Virus record (IMG/VR): IMGVR_UViG_3300023180_000095 | Span: 1-48,844 of that record | DNA: 48,844 nt | Strand: one strand, 5' to 3' | Source: a virus | Shown here: positions 29,001 through 36,900 of the stretch, piece after piece | Numbering within the stretch: position 1 is the first letter of the stretch | Layout: every line of letters starts with the position of its first letter | Notes under the pieces: generated by a model | Database searches by the model: none | The model's input: only the letters and a program-made list of their open reading frames with translations | What the model was told of the DNA's origin: nothing | Program-made: the position numbers and the translations under genes

Positions 29001-32000
29001 TGTTGTAGAAGGTCCTGCTGTATTTGGCAGTGGCGAACCAAATGTCCTCAACACAGATGCAACTGCTTGTTCTGATGTACAAACAACAGTTGATAACTTA
29101 ACCACTATTGTTGTTGATGTATTCACCGATGATGACATTGATCTTCTTCCTTATGTCAACAATGGTGACTATAACGCTGGTATGGATAAGTGTAAGCGTG
29201 ACCTAGGATATCTAGTAGATGCTGTTGTAGATGACCTCTACAACGAAGCAAACGTCAAGTCTGTCGCTAACGCTCTAGCATATTTCCCTGGTGGTGTTTA
29301 TAATGACATCGGTGAAGAACTAGAGTCTGTGACTGCTTTCCAGGCTGCCGCCGATGCTATGGAGTTAGCAGTAACAAACAATCTATTCAGACAAGATCTA
29401 ACCATTCTTCCTGATCCTCCTAGCGTAGATCCAAGAGATCCTGCTAACTGTGCTGATGTAAGAGCAACAATCCAAACTTTGGTTGGTATTACTAAAGATG
29501 CTATTGACGCAGAGAGACTTGCTCCAGGAACAGGTTTTGCTACTATTCCTGATGCTGCAGCCGGAGAAGTTGATTATGGTAATCCTGTTTTCTCAGAATC
29601 CAAGTGTGGTAGAGACATTGGATACTTTATTGATGCTATCTCTCTGGATATTTTCCTAGGTGCTGGTAACAAATACACTCGTAAACTTGCTCAGAACTAC
29701 TTTATCTCTACTGATGTACCTATCTATCCAGGTCTTGTAGGGGAAGAGTCTCAGTCCATCACTGCTTTTGAGATGGCAAGAGACATGATGCAGAAGGCGG
29801 TAACTAACCAACTCTACATCAAAGACTTAACCATCTCTGCTGGCGAAGCAGAATATGGAGACGGACTTGGTGATATCCCTGTGCTTGAATCTGGCAATGC
29901 CGCTGCTTGTGTAGACGTTCAGAACTCTATTGCTTCTTTAACTGCTATTGTCACAGGTGTATTAACTGACGGAAATCTAAGAAATCTAGTAGATGAGGTT
30001 GCCTTCAGATTTGATCGTTTTGACGATGCCGCCAATCTAATCGGTATTAATAAGAATGAGATCCTAGATAGATCTCTTGCTCAGATTGCTATTGACTTCC
30101 CCGACTATGCTTTCGCTGGTGATGAGGTAACAAACGACAACAGCAGATTCTTTGATTCGTATCGCTTAATCCAGCAGAACAAGACTGCTATTACCGATGA
30201 CGCTTTTGATGCCGCTGCTGCCAACCCACTCTATGCTACTTTCTTCAGTGCCCTAACACCAACAGAGATTGATAAGTGTAAGAGAGACACTGGATACTTC
30301 ATCGATGCCGTATCTCTAGATGTCTTTACTCAAGGTAACAGATATATTAGATACAACACAGAGTATTACTTTACTGATGGAGTTCTCACTCCTAATGTAT
30401 TCCATCCTTCTGGAAGCACCGTCGAATCTTTATTCGTATTCAGATGTGCTGCTGAGTTAATGAAGGCAGCGATCACTAACCAGGATTCGTTTGACTTCAC
30501 GCCCAACTTATCCAATGGTGCTGTATATGCTACAGCAGATCTAACAGCATACACCAAAGATCTAACTCTTACACCAGATCCAGCAACACAAAGTAATACA
30601 GACGCTAGATCTTGTGCTAATGTCAGAACACTAATCGATAATCTAACTACTATCAAGGTAGATAATATCGAAGCAGGAACTTTAAATCTTCCTTCTCTAG
30701 ATGAAGGTATCTTCCTTGATACAGATTCTGCCTATACTCCCGGTGGTAAGATTTGCCGTAGAGATATTGGTTTCATTGTTGATGCCGTAATGGCAGACCT
30801 TAAGGGAAGAAGCAACACTAATAGTGTTACTGCTGCTAGATCTTACTTAGATGGTGGTGTTTTAATCCCAGTCATTGCTGGAGAAGTTCCTCAGACTGTA
30901 AGTGCTTTTAGCAAAGCAATCCTAGTGATGCAGGATGCCATTCAGAACGTTCTTTATAAGAGAGATCCTAATGTCATTGATGACGGTAATGTTTATCCAA
31001 ACAAATGTATCGATGTTCAGAATGAGATCGCTTCTTTAGTAACCATCGTTACTGATACCCTATCCGCTGGTGATGATAGCATTGTTAATACCCCAGGACT
31101 AGAAACATTTGGTTCTCCTGGTGTAAATGAACTTAAGTGTCGTAGAGATATTGGGTATGTTGTAAGAGCACTCGCTGAAGATCTATATGCCAACAGCAAC
31201 ATTAACATTATTAAGGTTGCTAGAGCATATTTCAATAACGATGGCACTCCCCGTGCCGATGGATTAGTAGGAGAAGAATCCGAATCTATCACCGCTTATA
31301 AAGCTGCTGTTAAGTTCTGTAAGAAGGCACTTACCAACCAACTCTACAATAAGGATCTAGAACTATTCTTCGGTCCAGAAGAGTATGGTTTAAGTTTCCA
31401 ACCAAGAGATTATACTAAGTCTGGATCTGATAAGGTATGTGTTGATGTCCAACTTGCCTTAGACAACCTCATTACTATTCTTGAGAAAGTTGTAACCGAT
31501 GGGACTTTAGCACACTTAGATACCGTCAAGGAAAACTATGGTAGGACTGGATGGAAGAAGACAGAATCTCTCTGCTACCGTGATACTGGATATATTATTG
31601 ATGGAGTTGCAACAGACCTTAAGGTTGGCGGCAACGTTAACACAACTGATATTGCTAACTTCTACTTCGATAACCAGAATCAACAACTCATCTATATTGA
31701 TGGAGAACTAGAGCAGTCTATTCTCTCTTATAGATTTGCCAGAGATCTAATGAAGAAGGCAGCAAATCAATGGTTGATTTCGCCTTCTAATGATCTATAC
31801 GAACCCAAGTATAGTTTAGAACCTCTATACTTCGACAGCAATGTTATTCGTGATTTTGAATATCCATATTGTGTTGATGTTGCTAACTCGATTGATAACT
31901 ATTGGGATATTATCGAGTATATGCTACTAGAGGGTGGTCCAAATACAGACGCTCAAACTTCTGTTCAAGTTCAGTTACCATCCTTCAAGACCACAGTATT

Positions 32001-33561
32001 TGTCAAGTCTGGTGTGTATACAGAGCAGACTCCTATCACTCTACCTCCAAACACAGGTATCTTCGGTGATAACCTCCGTGATGTCAGCATCTATCCAAGC
32101 GATCCTACACAGAATCTAATCTACTGTGAGAACGGTGGATATATCACTAACGTCACATTCTCTGGACACTTATTCCCCTCTTATACTTGCTCCTTCCCCA
32201 AAGTTAAGATTGGCGATAATAACCAAGCATATGTCGCTGAAGGTCAAGGAACGATTACTAAGATTGGATCTGGTGTCAAGGGATCATATCAGATTACTCT
32301 AGATGATACACAAGGTCTCAAGGAGAGAATGTATGTCACGGTTAAGAATCTAGAACCAGGCAAACTTACTGGCGGTGTTGCTACTGCTGCTGTTATCATT
32401 AGCATTCAAGATAAGGTAATCACCGTCTCTACTGCTAATGAGCTTAACTTCACAAACATTGAACTCAACTTCGACTACTATATTGGTACGGCTGGTAACA
32501 TCACCAGATCTCCATATGTACAAAACTGTACTTCACTAACTACTACTGGTAGTGGTTTGATTGTAGACGGTAACCTAGCAACAGGAACTGCCTCGTTCGT
32601 TCTTGACTCCTATACCCAGTATAACCAAGGTGGCGACGGTATTACTATCGTTAACGGTGGATATACTCAGTTGGTGTCTATCTTCGAGATCTGCTGTAAC
32701 CGTGCTGTATATCTAACTGCTGGTTCTACTTGCTCTATCACGAACTCCAACACTGACTTCGGTAACTTCGGACTAGTTGCTGATGGTGTATCGCCACTAC
32801 AATACACAGCACAAGTTGATGGAACTCAATCTCCTGGTTCCGTTTTCAATCTTAAGAATCTACCCAAGAGACCTTACATCGGTCAGGGTATCACGATTGG
32901 TAATAATGGTCAACCTTATTACTTTATTCAAGAGATAAATATTACCAACGGTGGTAGTGGCTATGCCTCTCCTCCATCCGTTGTTATTGATGATCCAACT
33001 GGTCCAAGCGGTATTCCTGCTCAGGCTATTGCTAACTTGACAAATGGTGTTGTAACTTCGATTACAATCGTTTCCTCTGGTTCACAGTTTATTAATCCTC
33101 CAAACATTACATTGGTTGGTGGTTCTCCTACTGTTACAGCAACAGTAGAACCAGAAATGTATCCACAATATTATAGCATTGTTACCTCAACACAACCAGA
33201 TGCTGAAGGTAAAGCAACCATCACTACTGATGAAAATATTGCCTTTGACTTGAATGATGGTGATGAAGTCTACTTCTTCCAGCAGACTAGAATCATCGCC
33301 AACTCTCATTGTATGGAATATGTGGGTGCTGGAACTAAGATTCAAGAAGCCATTCCTGCTAGAGGTGGAGTTCCCATCCAAGCAAATGAAGTTGTTGAAC
33401 TTAATGGTGGTAAGGTTGCTTTCACCAGCACAGACCAACTAGGTAACTTCAGAATCGGTCAAGGTCTACAGATTAACCAGAACACTGGTACATTATCTGG
33501 AGATTCATTCCAAAGATCTCTCTTCGTTACAGTAACCCCCTTCATTCTCGCCCTATCATAA
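26032..33561 (+). CDS. giant repeat protein with beta-helix C-terminal region (gp10-like position), 2509 aa
   Basis: The N-terminus (NRKEVFRSDTFEQQREKINE) resembles the wedge-attachment start of T4-like peripheral baseplate and fibre proteins such as gp10. A GQFLKVNKEGKLLWKSL strand (about 64-80) follows. Residues about 195-1960 are an array of three interleaved repeat types carrying conserved Cys (see the repeat feature). Residues about 1975-2250 look like a pectate-lyase-type right-handed beta-helix (VFVKSGVYTEQTPITLPPNT onward), the fold of many phage tailspikes. A GGSGYASPPSVVIDDPTG module lies near 2300-2376, and the end carries GGKVAFTSTDQLGNFRIG. It overlaps the 66-aa gene by 11 bases. 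The T4 gp10 equivalent is the best positional guess; a tailspike with or without enzymatic activity is the alternative, and no catalytic residues can be assigned. Confidence 0.75.
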   Translation: MAINRKEVFRSDTFEQQREKINEVAQDLFDIATGVTPIDRLLIDGGLQPGEIIDSTGSAGEDGQFLKVNKEGKLLWKSLTIENVLWVSKDGDDANDGLSAETAKASIGAALRTAQRGFFGKLCDGANNILLNRKLLQDEVVGELLTEYKDYARGNRWIDAYDTIQNNVDYIANEGFERGLARYLLINPGFTVPNGNQECIDDVKLFIDAVAFNMKYDGNNKVYDYAEVYTISEFGDLITGERDASAIVYQEVAYVMMEVMRQDATAVIEGTHGLTPVFDSTIVLDPLAIFDQTSAEAADLIRRNKNFIAAEGYDRMIANPAFAGFVGTGTPQDCIDDVLDVLDAIIYNLTYGGNDRVYDAANVYVTGTFNGEAVSTLLDAERDEAVNVYENARDVAIDVMRGITVTPISGTQNTFTQVIDPYVLPDPANPDCADQATKIADLTTIITDAIGTDSGVGDLTGFTRTEPTPAVDYGAGCTDVASAIWALTLIYLQAIGSDATPGNLDGITRTSNNRFVFPDSPAESGRWKDARNLIFSNMEEIQDRSLAEIALEYPDFNFPEDDTENRFSRYKDSYRLIQQNRREIVDRSLAEIANNYPLFSYPGDPVETRLSRYKDAYRSIQQNRTLIAELSYDDMVLEGLTLQGTPEQCKRDIGYFIDAVSLDLFLGGSNTYTRKYLLNYYDETNTFILNGLDGEEAASIVAFTNAEAIMGAVISNQLNVTLPTTRAYQLDDGTNTAGEAFDRGLVLYRDLTQLVGAPTYEFGSANDTGSNQAANSCTDVKSTLNVLVTYVTDVLNAEIAVDNSGFAVIPDELNVPQGRYQDASNLVFANKNEIADRALAQIAIDHPDFVFPGDPASNQENYRYYDGYRLIQQNKNDIVDQAYVDTSAYIIANPLLFPNFNTGDVVTNLAAVEVKCRRDIGYFTDAVSLDVFTRGNRYTRDFTLFHYDEFGNRLPQLDDEEHLASIYAWGQAASYMKLSIANQFPIQDLTVVEGPAVFGSGEPNVLNTDATACSDVQTTVDNLTTIVVDVFTDDDIDLLPYVNNGDYNAGMDKCKRDLGYLVDAVVDDLYNEANVKSVANALAYFPGGVYNDIGEELESVTAFQAAADAMELAVTNNLFRQDLTILPDPPSVDPRDPANCADVRATIQTLVGITKDAIDAERLAPGTGFATIPDAAAGEVDYGNPVFSESKCGRDIGYFIDAISLDIFLGAGNKYTRKLAQNYFISTDVPIYPGLVGEESQSITAFEMARDMMQKAVTNQLYIKDLTISAGEAEYGDGLGDIPVLESGNAAACVDVQNSIASLTAIVTGVLTDGNLRNLVDEVAFRFDRFDDAANLIGINKNEILDRSLAQIAIDFPDYAFAGDEVTNDNSRFFDSYRLIQQNKTAITDDAFDAAAANPLYATFFSALTPTEIDKCKRDTGYFIDAVSLDVFTQGNRYIRYNTEYYFTDGVLTPNVFHPSGSTVESLFVFRCAAELMKAAITNQDSFDFTPNLSNGAVYATADLTAYTKDLTLTPDPATQSNTDARSCANVRTLIDNLTTIKVDNIEAGTLNLPSLDEGIFLDTDSAYTPGGKICRRDIGFIVDAVMADLKGRSNTNSVTAARSYLDGGVLIPVIAGEVPQTVSAFSKAILVMQDAIQNVLYKRDPNVIDDGNVYPNKCIDVQNEIASLVTIVTDTLSAGDDSIVNTPGLETFGSPGVNELKCRRDIGYVVRALAEDLYANSNINIIKVARAYFNNDGTPRADGLVGEESESITAYKAAVKFCKKALTNQLYNKDLELFFGPEEYGLSFQPRDYTKSGSDKVCVDVQLALDNLITILEKVVTDGTLAHLDTVKENYGRTGWKKTESLCYRDTGYIIDGVATDLKVGGNVNTTDIANFYFDNQNQQLIYIDGELEQSILSYRFARDLMKKAANQWLISPSNDLYEPKYSLEPLYFDSNVIRDFEYPYCVDVANSIDNYWDIIEYMLLEGGPNTDAQTSVQVQLPSFKTTVFVKSGVYTEQTPITLPPNTGIFGDNLRDVSIYPSDPTQNLIYCENGGYITNVTFSGHLFPSYTCSFPKVKIGDNNQAYVAEGQGTITKIGSGVKGSYQITLDDTQGLKERMYVTVKNLEPGKLTGGVATAAVIISIQDKVITVSTANELNFTNIELNFDYYIGTAGNITRSPYVQNCTSLTTTGSGLIVDGNLATGTASFVLDSYTQYNQGGDGITIVNGGYTQLVSIFEICCNRAVYLTAGSTCSITNSNTDFGNFGLVADGVSPLQYTAQVDGTQSPGSVFNLKNLPKRPYIGQGITIGNNGQPYYFIQEINITNGGSGYASPPSVVIDDPTGPSGIPAQAIANLTNGVVTSITIVSSGSQFINPPNITLVGGSPTVTATVEPEMYPQYYSIVTSTQPDAEGKATITTDENIAFDLNDGDEVYFFQQTRIIANSHCMEYVGAGTKIQEAIPARGGVPIQANEVVELNGGKVAFTSTDQLGNFRIGQGLQINQNTGTLSGDSFQRSLFVTVTPFILALS
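26600..31830 (+). repeat. composite protein-repeat array with paired Cys motifs
   Basis: Three repeat types alternate in frame. Type A is C-(K/R)RD-(I/T)GY-x-x-DAV followed by about 65 residues; ten copies begin near 26620, 27027, 27975, 28770, 29190, 29605, 30275, 30755, 31135 and 31570, the first two diverged (CIDDV form). Type B is C-x-D-V-x-x-x-(I/L)-x-x-L-x-x-I; about ten copies include CTDVKSTLNVLVTYV, CSDVQTTVDNLTTIV and CVDVQNSIASLTAIV. Type C is a helical unit of the form NKNEI-DR-LAQIAID-P-F plus YRLIQQNK, seen near 27610-27960, 28490-28690 and 30020-30200. Copies have diverged at the DNA level. Confidence 0.88.
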
Positions 33562-33571
33562 GTAAAAAACA

Positions 33572-33913
33572 ATGGCTGGTTTACCCCTAAATAATTTTAA
33601 GACTATTACATCAGATGTAACAACATCATCTACTAGTGTCTACGAAGCACCTCTTGGTTTTAAATCTGTATTCCTTTTGGCACAGATTACAAATACAAGT
33701 GGAACAACGCCATATGAAGTAACATTCAAGTTTGGCAGAGGCGCGGTTACTACAGACGTTGTTTCTGATTTTACTATTCCGGCAAATGATACCTTAAATC
33801 TATTAACTGGAAAACTAGTATTAGAAACTGGAGATTTTATCGAAGTCTCTGGATCAGACGCTACCGGTAATGATCTTAAGTTTATTGCAAGTATCCTAGA
33901 AACATCCGCTTGA
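33572..33913 (+). CDS. small beta-rich virion protein, 113 aa
   Basis: The product begins MAGLPLNNFKTITSDV and is rich in Thr, Ser and Val, with alternating strands (VFLLAQITNTSGTTPYEVTF about 31-50) and LNLLTGKLVLETGDFIEVSG near 82-101, a pattern I associate with small beta-sandwich proteins on cyanophage virions. It has no membrane segment or Cys. It lies 10 bases after the beta-helix giant and 7 bases before the collagen-like fibre gene, so it is probably co-transcribed and may be a fibre accessory or connector. The precise role is unknown. Confidence 0.7.
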   Translation: MAGLPLNNFKTITSDVTTSSTSVYEAPLGFKSVFLLAQITNTSGTTPYEVTFKFGRGAVTTDVVSDFTIPANDTLNLLTGKLVLETGDFIEVSGSDATGNDLKFIASILETSA

Positions 33914-33920
33914 TCGTTAA

Positions 33921-36900
33921 ATGTCCCAAATCAGCAGACTCCTTAGTAATAGAGTAAAGGTAAAAGGTCCACTAGAAGTTGGTCCTGGTAGATACACCTA
34001 CCTTGCTCTAGAAGAAGCGGAACCTAATCTAGGTGCTCCTCCGGGACCGGCTCCGGTTGGTCAAGTATATGTATTGGCATCTGACGAAACCGGATTTAGA
34101 TTTTGGCAACTTATTGATCCTGCTGGTCAGGGCATTCAGGGCATTCAGGGTATCCAAGGCACTCAGGGTATCCAAGGTATAGGAAACCAAGGTATCCAAG
34201 GTATTCAGGGTATTCAAGGTATAGGAAACCAAGGTATTCAGGGTATTCAAGGTGAACAAGGTATCCAAGGTGTTGATGGTACATCAGTAGAGATTATTGG
34301 ATCGGTTCCTGATGTAAACGTAATTGGTGATCCACAGGCAACATTAAATGGAGCATTCCCATCTGCTGTAGCAGGTAATGGTGTTCTTGATGATGCAACT
34401 GGAGATCTTTGGGTATACGATGGTGCTCTATGGGTCAACGTAGGACCAGTTAGAGGACCACAGGGTACTCAAGGTATTCAAGGAGATTTTGGACCACAGG
34501 GCATCCAGGGTATCCAAGGTGATCAAGGCATTCAAGGTGTTCAGGGTGATCAAGGCATCCAAGGCATCCAAGGTGGTGGTAATCAGGGTATTCAGGGTTT
34601 ACAGGGCGATTTTGGTATTCAGGGTATCCAAGGTGATCTTGGACCACAGGGTACTCAAGGTATCCAAGGCGAACAAGGCGTCCAAGGTACTCAAGGTTTT
34701 GACGGATTCCAAGGAACTCAAGGAACGAGAGGATTCCAAGGTATTCAAGGTATCCAAGGAGACCAGGGTGTACAGGGTGATTTCGGTATTCAAGGTGATC
34801 TTGGACCACAGGGTATCCAGGGTATCCAGGGAGATCAAGGTGTCCAAGGCATCCAAGGTGGTGGCGGTCAGGGTATTCAGGGCATTCAAGGTGATGCTAT
34901 CCAAGGCACTCAGGGTCTCCAAGGAGATCAAGGCACTCAGGGCATCCAAGGAGACCAAGGTATTCAGGGCATCCAAGGTCTAAGTATCCAAGGTGTCCAA
35001 GGTATTCAAGGAGACCAAGGTATTCAGGGTATCCAAGGTACTGGTATTCAGGGTTTACAGGGTATTCAAGGAGATCAAGGCATCCAAGGTACTCAAGGTT
35101 TCCAAGGTGTTCAAGGACAACGTGGATCACAAGGTTTCCAAGGTATTCAAGGTGATCTAGGTATTCAAGGAGAAGTTGGACCTCAAGGTGTTAGAGGATT
35201 TACTGGTCTTCAAGGTAATACAGGTAATACTGGTAACCAAGGTTTCCAGGGTATCCAGGGAGATCAAGGCATCCAAGGTATCCAGGGAGATCAAGGTATC
35301 CAAGGTATTCAAGGTTTCCGTGGTAGAGACTTTATTGTTATCGGTTCTCTTGATGACGTAACTCTAGGTGGAGTTCTAACAGAAGTTAGCGGTGGTAGTG
35401 TTGGTAGTATTGACCAGTTTAGTGTTACTAATAACACTGGTACTACTTCACTTGGTTCTGGGCAGTACACGGTAACTGTACAAGGAGACCTCGGTGGAGC
35501 GGATGCTTTCTTACAGTTCCAAGTAGATGGAGCAGGTAATGTTACCGTAGATTCTTTATATGGAGGAACTGGATTCCAACTTAATGAAGCGGTTACTCTA
35601 AATGATACCGATCTTGGCGGTAGTGGTGCTGGTACTATTTCTCTCATCGTAAGAGCAGATACACTCTGGACCTTTGCTAATATTTCTGCTTACATTAGTT
35701 CTGAGTTTGATGGTAATCCACCCAAGAATAAACTTGCCGGATTCAATGACGGTATTATCGACGAAGCATCTGGTGACATTTATGTTCTGCAATCGGATAA
35801 TGTTACTTGGGTTAACGTAGGTAATCTAAGAGGTATCCAAGGTCTTCAAGGCATCCAAGGTATTCAAGGTATCCAAGGAGACCAGGGAGTACAGGGTATC
35901 CAAGGAGACCAGGGAATACAGGGTATCCAAGGAGACCAGGGTGTACAGGGTATTCAGGGTATTCAAGGAGACCAGGGTATTCAGGGTGTCCAGGGTGGAC
36001 AAGGCGATAAAGCAGGTTTAGTTTTTGAGTTTGATAGTTCTACAGCGACTGGAGATCCTGGCAGCGGTATTATTAGATTTGACGCTTTAACTCCAGCATC
36101 TACCACAATCGTTAGGGTCAATAACCTTACTCTTACAAGCGGAAATATTCGTAGTTATATCCAATCGTGGGTAAACTATGGTTTTGCTGGAAATCTAGGA
36201 ACTCTTCTTCTCGTAGATAATAGCAACGATGATAATGATTTTTCTGCTTTCCAAGTTGAAAGCATCGATGACACCAATGTTGGTTGGTTGGAGCTTGCCG
36301 TTACAAACGGATCCGGTGTTGGTTTTGCTGATGCTGACGTTATTGCCTTACAGTTTATTCCTGCTGGTGCTCAGGGCATTCAAGGTCCACAAGGTTCACA
36401 AGGTTCACAAGGTATCCAAGGAAACCAGGGTATTCAAGGTATCCAAGGAGACCAAGGAGTACAGGGTATTCAAGGTGTCCAGGGTGTCCAGGGTGTCCAG
36501 GGCATTCAAGGTCCACAAGGTTCACAAGGTATCCAAGGAGACCAGGGTATTCAAGGTATCCAAGGAGACCAGGGAGTACAGGGTATTCAAGGTATTCAAG
36601 GTTTATCCATTCAAGGAACTCAAGGAACTCAAGGGTTCCAAGGTGTTCAAGGTAATGAAGGAACATCGCTAGTTATCGTAGGATCTGTCCCTGATGTTTC
36701 GTTAGGCGGAACTCTTACTACCGACACACAGAAGAGTAACTACTTAATCACTCAGTTTGATGGTGATCCCAATCCTCAGATTCAGCAAAACCAAGGCATC
36801 ATTGACGAAGCAACTGGTGACCTTTGGGTGTATGACGGTACTCAATTTACCAATGTAGGTACTATTAAAGGTAACCAAGGCACTCAGGGTACACAGGGTC

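Noticed and set aside
32934-32941. GATAAATA inside the 2509-aa gene as a late promoter
   Set aside because: It is deep inside a coding region, over 600 bases before the next gene, and encodes conserved residues. It shows that the motif also occurs by chance.
34029-34268. CRISPR-like repeat array in the collagen region
   Set aside because: The repeats are short, degenerate and in frame, without spacers; they encode Gly-X-Gln triplets.
34489-34983. 164-aa + frame and several minus-strand frames over the collagen region
   Set aside because: The 9-base repeats keep all frames open. The translations (VSKVIKAFKV and LNTLNTL types) only mirror the Gly-X-Gln repeats and have no start context.
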